Below are positions 7,160 to 15,744 of a stretch of 64,000 nucleotides of DNA, piece by piece. Under the pieces are notes generated by a model. The model saw nothing but the letters and a program-made list of their open reading frames with translations. It was not told the origin of the DNA and did no database searches. The position numbers were made by a program, and so were the translations under genes. The DNA is from JAUZOB01 sp963692465. Its GTDB lineage: Bacteria > Bacteroidota > Bacteroidia > Bacteroidales > Prolixibacteraceae. Numbering within the stretch: position 1 is the stretch's first letter; every line of letters starts with the position of its first letter. The stretch spans positions 1,488,001 through 1,552,000 of the forward strand of contig OY829943.1 of the NCBI GenBank assembly GCA_963692465.1. The letters are read 5' to 3'.

Positions 7160-10100
7160 TTAATTGATCTTTAGTACCAAATCTTCCTGGTTTTGCAGAA
7201 AGTCGAGTAAGCTATTAGTTAATTCAACTCGTGTATTTCTTGAGAACAAATTTATCATGATATTGTTCTCTGCATCCCAAATATTAAAACGCACAACCGC
7301 ATCTCCCTTATTAACTGAGACTTCTTTATTAAGATTATTAACAAAATCTTCTGTCACATTATAAAGAGGCATCTCCAAAGTAATGTTTTTCACTTTTGCA
7401 TTCCGCACCGTTGAGAGCAAATCAATTTGATCCAGTTTAAATTCAAGTTGATCACTATTTCCAAAACGAGAAACAACTTTTCCATGAACAAGAAGAAAGA
7501 GTCCGGTTTTACAGTAATTAGCAAATTTCACAAAATCCTGACCAAAGAAATAAAATTGATGAGACCCGGAATAATCACCAAGGGTCATTACAGAGAATGG
7601 CTTACCGGTCTTCGTCATTGCTTCCCTCGCCTCAATAACCATTCCTCCGACACTTATTTCCCGGCCTTTTTCATTCACAAGATCTTCCGGTAATAATTTA
7701 GCCAATACGATTCCTTCTGTCGTGAAATGTTCCAGTTCAAATTTATAATCATCGAGTGGATGCGCAGACAAATAAATTCCGATCAATGCCTTCTCTTTCT
7801 CAAGAAGCATCAGTTTAGGCCATTCAGGCACACTGGGCAACACTGGCTTTTGAATCATGGTATTAGACATTTCTCCTCCAAATAGAGACTGCTGTGCTGT
7901 GGCCCGTTCCTGCTGAATTTTATGCCCGTATCTAATTAAATTTTCCAGAAAAGAGGATTCAGCTCCTTCACCTGCAAAAAACTGACTTCTATAAACATTA
8001 AAGCCGTCAAAAGCCCCAGCAATGGCAAGTGCCTCAATATTTTTTTTATTAACAGATTGAAGGTTCACCCTTTCAATAAAATCGTAAATATCCTTAAACG
8101 GTCCCCGTTTTTCCCGCTCAGTAATGATATCAGAAACAGCTCCTTCGCCTACTCCTTTGATACCCCCCATTCCGAAACGGATGGCACCTTCCTTGTTAAC
8201 TGTAAATTTATGATACGACTCATTAACATCCGGGCCAAGTACATCCATATCCATGTGCTGACACTCATCCATAAAAGTGGTAATCTTTTCACTGTTCGAA
8301 AGATTACGACTCAAAACCGCAGCCATATATTCTGCAGGATAATGTGCCTTTAAATATCCGGTTTGATAAGCAACATAGGCATAGCAGACAGAATGAGATT
8401 TATTAAAAGCGTAGCTGGCAAACGATTCCCAGTCTTTCCAGATTTTATCAATCAGTTCATCGGGATTCTTTTTCACTTCAAGACAACCCGACATGAAACC
8501 TTTATTGTTTCTACAGCCATCATGAAATTTGATCTTCAGCTTATTCATCATCCCGAAGTTCTTTTTTCCCATCGCCTTTCGAAGCGTGTCTGATTCTCCC
8601 CGGGTAAAGCCGCCAAGTGCCCGGGATTGAAGCATCACCTGTTCCTGATAAACCGTAATTCCACAGGTATCCTTCAAATAAGGCTCCATCATGGGGTGAT
8701 CATAAACAATCGGAGAAAGACCATTCTTACGTTCAATGAATTTCGGGATGTATTCCATAGGTCCCGGACGGTAAAGAGCATTCATTGCCACCAGGTCTTC
8801 AAATCTGTTTGGATGCAATCCTCTCAGATACTTTTTCATCCCCGGAGATTCGAACTGAAAAATGGCTGTTGTATCTCCGTTGCTGAAAAGTTGATAAGTT
8901 TGTTCGTCATCCAACGGGATCTTGTCCATATCAATCAATTTCCCTCTGGACAAATTAATATTATCAAGACATTCTTTTATGATGGACAATGTTTTTAGTC
9001 CAAGAAAGTCCATTTTTAACAAGCCAATAGGTTCTACAAAATGCCCGTCATATTGGGTAGTCAGCAAACTTTCTCCTTTAGTCGGCATAACTGGTATATG
9101 ATCATACAAGGGATCTTTACTAATAAGGATCCCACAAGCATGAATTCCGGTCTGTCTTACCGAACCTTCAAGAATTTCGGCAAAGCGAATTGTTTTACGG
9201 ACTAACTCATTGTCTGAGTTTTTCTCTTTCTCTAATTCCGGATTTTCCTTATAAGCCTTTTTTAAAGTCATTTTAGGCGCATCAGGAACCATTTTTGCCA
9301 ATCGATCAGCTTCAGACAGCGGAAGCTTCAATACCCGGGCAACATCACGAATGGCAAGTTTGGCGGCCATCGTACCAAATGTAACGATATGCGATACTTT
9401 ATCCTGTCCGTACTTCTTTGTAACCCATTCGAGCACCAGTTGGCGACCATCATCATCAAAATCAATATCAACATCAGGCATTGAAATCCGATCTGGATTC
9501 AGAAATCTTTCAAAAAGAAGATCATGCTTAATCGGATCAATATTGGTTATTCCAATACAGTAAGAAACTGCAGCTCCAGCAGCAGACCCACGTCCAGGCC
9601 CGACTAACACTCCCATATTACGGGCTGCATTAATAAAGTCCTGAACAATAAGGAAGTAACCCGGGAATCCCATTCCTACAATTGTCTCAAGCTCAAAATC
9701 AATGCGTTCCTTGGCTTCAGTAGGAATTGGGTCCCCGTATCTTTTCTTTGCCCCTTCATAAGTAAGATATTTGAGATATTCCGCATTATCAGTAAACCCA
9801 TCAGGAAGGGGAAAATCGGGCATGATCGGTTTGGAATCCAATTCATATTCTTCTATCTTATCTACAATTTCCTGAGTATCTGCAAGAGCTTCCGGAACAT
9901 CAGAGAACAACTCATTCATCTCTGCTGTGGTTTTAAACCATTCCTGCTTGGTATAACGCATCCGGGTCGGATCATCGAGATCTTTCCCCGTATTAAGGCA
10001 GATTAACAAATCATGTGCATCGGCATCTTCTTCATTCGTAAAATGGACATCATTCGTGGCAATCAACTTTATATTGTACTTTTTTGCCAATTCGATCAAC

Positions 10101-10705
10101 ACCTTATTAACCTCTATCTGACGTTCATATACATCATGAGGGCACAATGGATCGGTTGTTTTATGCCTCTGTAACTCCAAATAATAATCCGCACCGAATA
10201 AGTTTTTAAACCACAAGATCGCAGCTTCTGCACCGGCAAGGTCTCCCTGCATAATTCGCTGGGGAATCTCTCCTCCAAGGCAAGCAGAAGAAACAATGAG
10301 CCCCTTATGATATTTTTCAAGAAGAGACTTATCAATTCTGGGTTTATAATACATTCCATCGCAACTGGCAATAGAGATTAATCTCAAAAGGTTTTTATAT
10401 CCTTCAAGATTTTTAGCCAAAAGGATAAGGTGGTCTCCGGAACGATCAACTTTTTCACTTTTCTGCTCTATTCCCCGGGCTGCGACATAGGTTTCGCACC
10501 CCAGGATAGGCTTCATATCATTTTTTCTACAAGTGTCGTAAAAGTCTTTTATTCCGAACATGGTCCCATGATCCGTAAGAGCAAGAGACTTCATCCCATC
10601 ATTTTTTGCCTTTTCAACCAATCCTGATATACTTGCAGCCCCGTCAAGAATTGAATATTGGGAATGCACATGCAAATGAGTAAATGGAATCATATTTGTC
10701 TTCAT
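7160..10705 (-). CDS. dnaE: DNA polymerase III alpha subunit DnaE
   Basis: This is the replicative polymerase catalytic subunit, 1181 residues. The N-terminal PHP domain (about 1-290) begins THLHVHSQYSILDG. Its likely metal ligands are all present: H12, H14, D21, H46, E71, H92, C142, D219 and H221. The polymerase core carries PDVDIDFDD at 410-418 with two catalytic Asp residues. The finger, thumb and tandem helix-hairpin-helix regions follow, and a C-terminal OB-fold starts near residue 1000. No DnaQ-like exonuclease insert is present, so this is the DnaE and not the PolC type. The ATG at 10703-10705 is used; a second Met four residues on (MIPFTHLHVHS) is equally plausible. The gene is followed closely by trxA. 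Identification is secure. Confidence 0.97.
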   Translation of the reverse strand: MKTNMIPFTHLHVHSQYSILDGAASISGLVEKAKNDGMKSLALTDHGTMFGIKDFYDTCRKNDMKPILGCETYVAARGIEQKSEKVDRSGDHLILLAKNLEGYKNLLRLISIASCDGMYYKPRIDKSLLEKYHKGLIVSSACLGGEIPQRIMQGDLAGAEAAILWFKNLFGADYYLELQRHKTTDPLCPHDVYERQIEVNKVLIELAKKYNIKLIATNDVHFTNEEDADAHDLLICLNTGKDLDDPTRMRYTKQEWFKTTAEMNELFSDVPEALADTQEIVDKIEEYELDSKPIMPDFPLPDGFTDNAEYLKYLTYEGAKKRYGDPIPTEAKERIDFELETIVGMGFPGYFLIVQDFINAARNMGVLVGPGRGSAAGAAVSYCIGITNIDPIKHDLLFERFLNPDRISMPDVDIDFDDDGRQLVLEWVTKKYGQDKVSHIVTFGTMAAKLAIRDVARVLKLPLSEADRLAKMVPDAPKMTLKKAYKENPELEKEKNSDNELVRKTIRFAEILEGSVRQTGIHACGILISKDPLYDHIPVMPTKGESLLTTQYDGHFVEPIGLLKMDFLGLKTLSIIKECLDNINLSRGKLIDMDKIPLDDEQTYQLFSNGDTTAIFQFESPGMKKYLRGLHPNRFEDLVAMNALYRPGPMEYIPKFIERKNGLSPIVYDHPMMEPYLKDTCGITVYQEQVMLQSRALGGFTRGESDTLRKAMGKKNFGMMNKLKIKFHDGCRNNKGFMSGCLEVKKNPDELIDKIWKDWESFASYAFNKSHSVCYAYVAYQTGYLKAHYPAEYMAAVLSRNLSNSEKITTFMDECQHMDMDVLGPDVNESYHKFTVNKEGAIRFGMGGIKGVGEGAVSDIITEREKRGPFKDIYDFIERVNLQSVNKKNIEALAIAGAFDGFNVYRSQFFAGEGAESSFLENLIRYGHKIQQERATAQQSLFGGEMSNTMIQKPVLPSVPEWPKLMLLEKEKALIGIYLSAHPLDDYKFELEHFTTEGIVLAKLLPEDLVNEKGREISVGGMVIEAREAMTKTGKPFSVMTLGDYSGSHQFYFFGQDFVKFANYCKTGLFLLVHGKVVSRFGNSDQLEFKLDQIDLLSTVRNAKVKNITLEMPLYNVTEDFVNNLNKEVSVNKGDAVVRFNIWDAENNIMINLFSRNTRVELTNSLLDFLQNQEDLVLKIN

Positions 10706-10780
10706 ATGTGAATCTTAGCTACAACCCGATTTTTTATTTTAGGTTTTCTAAAATTAGTAATTAAGTCAGTTCGGAAAATA

Positions 10781-10811
10781 AAAAAAGCCGGAGAGTTAAT
10801 CCGGCTTTTTT
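10781..10811. terminator. Intrinsic terminator, likely serving the 10830-11588 gene
   Basis: AAAAAAGCCGG and CCGGCTTTTTT form an 11-bp stem with a 9-base loop, flanked by A and T runs on both sides. It lies 19 bases beyond the stop of the minus-strand lipoprotein gene and upstream of dnaE, so it should keep lipoprotein transcripts from entering dnaE. Confidence 0.9.
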
Positions 10812-10829
10812 GTTTTTATAATTAACAAC

Positions 10830-11588
10830 TTAATTAGTTGCACTTTGCCCCCACACAAGATTCAGATAAGCACGTGCAATGGACTGAACTCCGGTAGAAG
10901 AATCTCCAACCGTATCATATTGGTAAGAATCTACTTCTATAATACAATTATCCCCTTTTTGTGGGATAGTAACTCCAGCGGCCCATCCAGTAGTACCACT
11001 ACCAAATGAGTAAGTCAAGATGGTGGCATCTTGAGTTGGACTCGAAAAAAGCACATTATTATTAACATCCAAAAGTCGGACCATATAAAAATCAACCGTG
11101 CGACTTGTGACTTTATCTTTATTCCATGAAATAGTATAATCAGTACCGGTATTTATCCAGGTTGCAGAAACAATATGAACTGGTACAACAATAGAACTTC
11201 CTAATAAATCTTTTGAAATCAAACTATCTCCATCTGCAAACTTCACCTTGAAATAATAGTCTCCCGCTGTAGGTAAAGTCTTTTTAAATTCAGAGGCAGC
11301 AGGAATATAAGCCCATGCGGTACCTATTGTATTCTGCTTTGTAAGAGAGATAAATTTCAACGGAATAGCAGGACTCGGATCGAGGTAGGTAATCGCACTT
11401 GCCGCATTATAGTTTGTCTGTACAAAATACGTTGGAGCACATACCGTGTCTTTGGTTGCCGGATCTACTTTCACCTCAATAGATGCATCACAGGTCATCT
11501 CTTTGGTTGTTGAACTAGAACTGCTCAAACATGAAGTAAATGCAACACCGCCCAAAAGTGACAGTAAAATTAGCCTGGTACTTTTCAT
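10830..11588 (-). CDS. Hypothetical lipoprotein
   Basis: I do not recognise this family. The 252-residue protein begins with a lipoprotein signal, LLSLLGGVAFTSC, with Cys near residue 20 as the likely lipidation site. A Ser-rich linker follows. The rest is predicted beta-rich with repeated aromatic and Gly patterns; a segment near residue 140 (ATWINTGTDYTISWNKD) resembles an Ig-like or fibronectin-type strand pair. It should be tethered to the outer or inner membrane facing the periplasm or surface. It is a single gene, ended by the hairpin at 10781-10811 and divergent from the GH20-like gene. No catalytic motif is visible, and a binding or structural role is only a guess. Confidence 0.8.
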   Translation of the reverse strand: MKSTRLILLSLLGGVAFTSCLSSSSSTTKEMTCDASIEVKVDPATKDTVCAPTYFVQTNYNAASAITYLDPSPAIPLKFISLTKQNTIGTAWAYIPAASEFKKTLPTAGDYYFKVKFADGDSLISKDLLGSSIVVPVHIVSATWINTGTDYTISWNKDKVTSRTVDFYMVRLLDVNNNVLFSSPTQDATILTYSFGSGTTGWAAGVTIPQKGDNCIIEVDSYQYDTVGDSSTGVQSIARAYLNLVWGQSATN

Positions 11589-11779
11589 TATTCTTCTGAT
11601 TTATTAAGATTTTTTATCTTCTGAGTCTCTATAAAGTATTAGGTTCCGTTCGCAAAAAAGTTATTTTTGCCTAGCAATCTAAGTTAGAAAAACATTTGCT
11701 AAGATAAGGGGTCTGATTTAAAAAACAATACCTCTTCGACACATTAACATTTTCTTAAAAACATCTAACACGACATAGA

Positions 11780-12859
11780 ATGAAAAGAACACTAGTCCTT
11801 TTATACTTTGCCATCAATAGTTTTTTATTTTATAGTACAGCAAACGCTCAACCGATCCATCAGTCTCAACTGATACGAGGATTCTGCATTTCCGTTCCAA
11901 CTCATAGCGAAATGAATAACTTTATTAAATATATTAACACCTTAGGAGCGACAGGTGTAAACACACTTATACTAAGAGTGGACTATAATTTTGCCTTTGC
12001 CAAACATCCAGAACTTCAACATCTTGATGTTTTTCAGAAATCGGATGCAGAATTGGTTTATCAAAGCTGTAAAAAGCAGGGAATAAAAATTGTTCCTCTT
12101 ATAAATTTATACGGACATCAGTCATGGGGATCAAAACCCGCTAAATTATTAGAAGTCTATCCACAGTTTGATGAAACTCCGGATATAAAACTTCCTCAAA
12201 ATTATATATGGCCCAATTCCGACAGCCTATATTGTAAAAGCTATTGTCCACTCCATCCCGGCATTCATAAAATCATTTTTGATCTAATTGATGAAGTAAT
12301 GGATGCATTCCATGCTGATGCCTTTCATGCCGGGATGGACGAGATTACTTATATTGGGCACAAAGATTGCAAACGCTGTCATAAGAAAAACAGGGTTATC
12401 CTACTTGCTGATGAAATAAAAAAGATTCACGATCACGTTACTGCCCGGAAGGCAAGAATGTGGATGTGGGGAGATCGCCTTATTGATGGAAAAACTTCCG
12501 GAATTGATTTCTGGGAATCCAGCCATAACGGAACGGCTCCTGCTATTAATCTTATTCCTAAAGACATTGTCATCTGCGACTGGCATTATGATCGGGCTGA
12601 ACCAACAGCGATCTATTTTGCGATGAAAGGATTTGACGTGGTCGCCTGTTCATGGAAAGATCCGGATGTTGGTGTACGACAGTTCAACTTTCTTGAAACC
12701 GTTCGGAAAAACGCGTCCTACCCCATTGGCACCCACCTTCTAGGCATGTGTCAGACCATCTGGACTCAGACAAATATTTTTCTTGATGAAAACTTACAAC
12801 CACGCCCCAATGCTGATGCAGAACAGAATTCTTTTAAAAAACTATCCGAAATATGGTAG
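11780..12859 (+). CDS. Secreted GH20-like beta-hexosaminidase-family protein
   Basis: A signal peptide at residues 1-23 ends in TANAQ. The remainder looks like a TIM barrel of the glycoside hydrolase 20 superfamily: GFCISVPT early, IVPLINLYGHQSW, and the DE pair in AFHAGMDEITYIG, where the Glu is the expected acid/base and the Asp positions the substrate acetamido group. It also has aromatic motifs such as MWMWGDRL and WESSHNG. At 359 residues it lacks the N-terminal GH20b domain of full hexosaminidases, so it is a compact form. The likely substrate is a terminal N-acetylhexosamine, but this is not proven. A TATTTTTG element at 11662-11669 lies 110 bases upstream. The gene stands alone between the lipoprotein and rpsP. 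Confidence 0.82.
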   Translation: MKRTLVLLYFAINSFLFYSTANAQPIHQSQLIRGFCISVPTHSEMNNFIKYINTLGATGVNTLILRVDYNFAFAKHPELQHLDVFQKSDAELVYQSCKKQGIKIVPLINLYGHQSWGSKPAKLLEVYPQFDETPDIKLPQNYIWPNSDSLYCKSYCPLHPGIHKIIFDLIDEVMDAFHADAFHAGMDEITYIGHKDCKRCHKKNRVILLADEIKKIHDHVTARKARMWMWGDRLIDGKTSGIDFWESSHNGTAPAINLIPKDIVICDWHYDRAEPTAIYFAMKGFDVVACSWKDPDVGVRQFNFLETVRKNASYPIGTHLLGMCQTIWTQTNIFLDENLQPRPNADAEQNSFKKLSEIW

Positions 12860-12916
12860 CATCTTTCAAGGATACAACAGTCATTAAGTTATTAGCTTAA
12901 ATGAATATTTCCCAAA

Positions 12917-12945
12917 TTGTTTTCTAAAAATAAATCCTATCTTTG
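12917..12945 (+). promoter_or_regulatory. Promoter of rpsP
   Basis: TTG at 12917-12919 and TATCTTTG at 12938-12945 are separated by 18 bases, close to the consensus Bacteroidota -33/-7 arrangement. The rpsP ATG lies 43 bases beyond the -7 element. This is the best-formed promoter in the window. Confidence 0.75.
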
Positions 12946-12988
12946 CGGACATAATTAAAGTAGGTAATACCAAAAATTTATTTAAAGC

Positions 12989-13576
12989 ATGGCAACAAAA
13001 ATCAGATTAGCCAGACACGGTCGCAAAAGAAGACCATACTACTACATTCTTGTAGCAGATAGCAGATCACCACGAGATGGTAAGTTTATTGAAAGACTGG
13101 GTTCTTTTAACCCGACAACAAATCCTGCTACCATCGACCTAGATTTTGAAAAAGCTTTAAAATGGGTAATGAGTGGTGCTCAGCCTACTGACACGGTACG
13201 CAACATCCTTTCTAATGAAGGTGTTATGATGAAAAAACATCTTCTTGAGGGAGTTAAGAAAGGTGCTTTCGATGAAGCAGAGGCAGAGAAACGTTTCCAA
13301 GCATGGAAAGATGCTCACGATGCTAAAATTGAAGCACAGCAGTCAAATCTTTCTGCAACAGCTAAAGCAGAACTTCAAAAACGCTTTGAAGCTGAAAAAG
13401 AAGTTAATGCTAAACGCGCTGCTGCTATTGCAGAAAAACAAGCAGAAGAAGCCAAAAAGGTTGAAGAAGCTGAAGCTGCCGCAAAAGCTGCAGCAACTCC
13501 TGAAGCTACTGCAACTCCAGAAGCTCCAGAAGCTGAAACTTCTGAAGAAAAAACAGAAGACAATACCGAAGCTTAA
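12989..13576 (+). CDS. rpsP: 30S ribosomal protein S16 with long C-terminal tail
   Basis: S16 is a primary-assembly protein of the 30S subunit. Residues 1-82 are a canonical S16: MATKIRLARHGRKRRPYYYI, then DGKFIERLGSFNP, and the GAQPTDTVRNIL end. The following 110 residues form an Ala-, Glu- and Lys-rich tail, predicted as a long charged helix ending in an Ala/Pro/Thr/Glu stretch. E. coli S16 ends near residue 82. Tails of this kind occur in other Bacteroidota, so the length is a lineage feature and not an assembly error. The gene has a strong promoter and is closed by a strong terminator at 13621-13653, so rimM downstream may be separately controlled. Identification is secure. Confidence 0.97.
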   Translation: MATKIRLARHGRKRRPYYYILVADSRSPRDGKFIERLGSFNPTTNPATIDLDFEKALKWVMSGAQPTDTVRNILSNEGVMMKKHLLEGVKKGAFDEAEAEKRFQAWKDAHDAKIEAQQSNLSATAKAELQKRFEAEKEVNAKRAAAIAEKQAEEAKKVEEAEAAAKAAATPEATATPEAPEAETSEEKTEDNTEA

Positions 13577-13620
13577 TTCTGTTTCTGAAATTTGCAGGAA
13601 TTTTACAAACAGATATGCAA

Positions 13621-13653
13621 AAGCGATTGATAAAATATCAATCGCTTTTTTTA
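13621..13653 (+). terminator. Intrinsic terminator after rpsP
   Basis: AAGCGATTGATA and TATCAATCGCTT form a perfect 12-bp stem with a 3-base loop, followed by a run of T. It lies 45 bases after the rpsP stop and ahead of rimM, inside what would be coding sequence if rimM began at its earliest in-frame ATG (13615). Confidence 0.9.
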
Positions 13654-13659
13654 TTTTTG
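13652..13659 (+). promoter_or_regulatory. Possible -7 element for rimM within terminator T-run
   Basis: TATTTTTG matches TAnnTTTG and ends 6 bases before the rimM ATG at 13666. If used, the transcript would start at or within a few bases of the start codon. The match falls in the T-tract of the rpsP terminator and may be chance. Confidence 0.35.
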
Positions 13660-13665
13660 TTGACT

Positions 13666-14205
13666 ATGGAAACTATTAAAAGAAGTGACTGCATCAAAAT
13701 CGGACGGATTGTTAAACCATTTTCTATATCTGGCAAAATGGTTCTGCGTATAGAAGACGGGATTGACGAGTGCATTGCCAATGCGTCTGTCTTCTTTGTG
13801 GAAATTGACAACCTACTGGTTCCCTTCTTCCCGGTGCCCGAGGCATTCTATTTTAAAACAGACGACTCGGCTATTATTTCTTTTGATGACATTGACACAA
13901 AAGAAAAAGCTCATGAGTTAGATAATCATTTCGTTTTTATTGATAAAAAAGAATATATCGAAACGGAACAAGCTACCCCGGCAGCCTCTATTGAAGGCTT
14001 TACAGTTACCGACATTCAATGGGGTGAAATCGGTACAGTTTCTGAGATAAATGACTATAATGGAAACATTATTCTTTCTATCCAGAACAACAAGCGTGAA
14101 ATTCTCATTCCTCTAACTGACGACCTAATCGTCAAAATAGATGAAGACGAAAAAAAGCTCATCATTCGATGCGATAAAAGTCTTTTATCTTTAAATGAAA
14201 AATAA
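13666..14205 (+). CDS. rimM: Ribosome maturation factor RimM
   Basis: RimM assists maturation of the 30S head and binds S19. The N-terminal beta-barrel begins IKIGRIVKPFSISGKM, a Bacteroidota variant of the usual KPHGIKGE signature. The C-terminal PRC-barrel begins near IEGFTVTDIQWGEIGTV and ends with the RNA/protein-binding strand EILIPLTDDLIVKIDEDEKKLIIR. The start at METIKRSD gives 179 residues, normal for the family. A longer frame from 13615 runs through the rpsP terminator stem and is rejected. The rpsP-rimM neighbourhood is conserved in bacteria and links S16 with 30S maturation. Identification is secure. Confidence 0.93.
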   Translation: METIKRSDCIKIGRIVKPFSISGKMVLRIEDGIDECIANASVFFVEIDNLLVPFFPVPEAFYFKTDDSAIISFDDIDTKEKAHELDNHFVFIDKKEYIETEQATPAASIEGFTVTDIQWGEIGTVSEINDYNGNIILSIQNNKREILIPLTDDLIVKIDEDEKKLIIRCDKSLLSLNEK

Positions 14206-14275
14206 AGAGAGTTTGTGATGTAACAACAACATCTTTTAATCGTCTTTCTTATAAAGGATTCTAATTCTATGTAAT

Positions 14276-14983
14276 ATGAATAAAGTAAAAATAGCTTTTA
14301 TATCTTGTCTTCTTTTCTTTATCTATAGTTTAGGAGCAAACGCAGAAACAGAAGAACGTCATGTAAGTCCGTTCTCCGAAGTTGCATTAAAAATTGAAGC
14401 TGAGGTCCACATTGATCAAGGGGATAAACAAAGCATCGAAATTAACGGCAGTGCCTCCGACATAGGCAAAATAATTACAGATGTTAAAGACAGAAAACTA
14501 ACGATCCGGTTCAATACCCGCGATATGTTACTAGGCAAAACCACATCGGGTAAAATCGTCATTAATATCACCATCCCTGAAATTACGGCTATAGATCTTT
14601 CTGGTTCGGGAAAAATTGTCGTGGAAGACCCAATTAAATCAAGAATCATCGATTTCGCTCTTACTGGTAGCGGTGTAATTGACGTTCGACATCTTGAATC
14701 AGAAAAAATATCTGCCACACTATTCGGCTCCGGACAATTAATCCTTGCAGGAAAACAAACGACAGAATCCCTTAACATTGTCCGCTCTGGATCGGGAATT
14801 ATCACTGCGAACAAGCTAAAAGCAAAAGAAGTAACAATTAAAAGCAGTGGATCAGGTAATTGTTATGTATCTCCAACAGAAAAGCTGAATGTCTCGACCT
14901 CAGGATCCGGAGATGTTTTTTACAATGGCGATCCAGCCATTAGCTCAAGAATATCCGGTTCCGGATCAATCAAAAAACAATAA
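14276..14983 (+). CDS. Secreted GIN-domain (DUF2807) protein
   Basis: The first 23 residues form a signal peptide ending GANAE. The rest is the putative auto-transporter adhesin head GIN domain: a right-handed beta-solenoid in which each turn carries a Gly-Ser-Gly corner. At least seven such turns can be read: LSGSGK, LTGSGV, LFGSGQ, RSGSGI, SSGSGN, TSGSGD and ISGSGS. The length of 235 residues is normal. The protein should be exported to the periplasm or surface. Despite the family's adhesin label, its function is unknown. The gene stands alone, 70 bases after rimM, and ends at a hairpin shared with the converging tsaC. Family assignment is secure. Confidence 0.9.
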   Translation: MNKVKIAFISCLLFFIYSLGANAETEERHVSPFSEVALKIEAEVHIDQGDKQSIEINGSASDIGKIITDVKDRKLTIRFNTRDMLLGKTTSGKIVINITIPEITAIDLSGSGKIVVEDPIKSRIIDFALTGSGVIDVRHLESEKISATLFGSGQLILAGKQTTESLNIVRSGSGIITANKLKAKEVTIKSSGSGNCYVSPTEKLNVSTSGSGDVFYNGDPAISSRISGSGSIKKQ

Positions 14984-14995
14984 AAACAACAAAGT

Positions 14996-15036
14996 AAAAG
15001 GAGCGGCGGATAATAAAATTTATCCCCACTCCTTTT
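14996..15036. terminator. Bidirectional hairpin between GIN-domain gene and tsaC
   Basis: AAAAGGAG pairs with CTCCTTTT, and inside it GGATAA pairs with TTATCC, leaving a small internal loop and a 5-6 base apex. Converging genes flank it, and the T- and A-rich ends suit termination in both directions. Confidence 0.8.
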
Positions 15037-15041
15037 ATTTA

Positions 15042-15611
15042 TCAAGCACGAATGATTTTAAAAACTCCACCCTCTTCTAACTTTATTATGCTCGAGGGAG
15101 CAGGATTTATGGTCTCTTCCCTTCTCCAATCAACAATATAATCCACCGCATTCAATATTTGTTCCGATATATCAGCAAAACTACGAGGAGAAGGCTCCCC
15201 ACTGATATTCGCAGAAGTAGAAACGACAGGTCTTCTGAAATTATAAACCAACTGTTTTGAGAACTCTTCGGAAGTAATTCTAATTCCGATTGTTCCATCT
15301 GATGCAATCAAATTGGAAGCGATGCTCTTTGCACCGGCATATATGATCGTCAACGGTTTAATCGCAGCATCAATTAAATCCCATGCAATATCAGGAACGT
15401 TCTTTACATACCGATCCAATATTGAAGAATCATCCAGTAGCACCAGCATACTTTTGCTATCTTCCCGATGCTTAATATCATAAACTTTCTTTACGGCCTC
15501 TGCATTGGTCGCATCACAGCCTATACCCCAAATTGTATCCGTGGGATATAGAATTATTCCTCCATCTTTAAGGACTTTGACTGTTTTCTTTATTTCTTCC
15601 TGAAAAGACAT
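15042..15611 (-). CDS. tsaC: L-threonylcarbamoyladenylate synthase (YrdC/TsaC type)
   Basis: The enzyme makes threonylcarbamoyl-AMP from threonine, bicarbonate and ATP, the first step of the t6A37 modification of ANN-reading tRNAs. The single YrdC domain shows GGIILYPTDTIWGIGCDA near residue 16, the KHREDSKSM ligand segment, and STSANISGEPS near residue 133. At 189 residues it is the short form without the C-terminal Sua5 domain, hence TsaC rather than Sua5. A terminator hairpin lies just beyond the stop codon. It is divergent from glf. The rest of the t6A machinery (TsaB, D and E) is not in this window. Identification is secure; short versus Sua5 naming rests on length. Confidence 0.93.
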   Translation of the reverse strand: MSFQEEIKKTVKVLKDGGIILYPTDTIWGIGCDATNAEAVKKVYDIKHREDSKSMLVLLDDSSILDRYVKNVPDIAWDLIDAAIKPLTIIYAGAKSIASNLIASDGTIGIRITSEEFSKQLVYNFRRPVVSTSANISGEPSPRSFADISEQILNAVDYIVDWRREETINPAPSSIIKLEEGGVFKIIRA

Positions 15612-15711
15612 TTTCTCTGATTTTTAATGCTCGAAAAATACAATTTAATTTTCAGTTGACTTCTTCCACAACGATAATAGACTAAAAATCTTTACAGACA
15701 AAGTATTTTTT

Positions 15712-15719
15712 TACTTTTG
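15712..15719 (+). promoter_or_regulatory. Predicted -7 element for glf-DUF4422
   Basis: TACTTTTG matches TAnnTTTG and lies 25 bases before the glf ATG. No TTG is evident at -33. Confidence 0.55.
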
Positions 15720-15744
15720 CATAAAATCCCTAAAGTATAATATC

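Noticed and set aside
13615..13665. Earlier in-frame ATG for rimM at 13615
   Set aside because: It lies in the stem of the rpsP terminator and adds 17 residues absent from RimM proteins.
13245..13679. 144-codon frame overlapping the S16 tail, rich in Lys and Leu
   Set aside because: It is the shifted frame of a repetitive Ala/Glu/Lys coding stretch, with low-complexity translation and no family resemblance.
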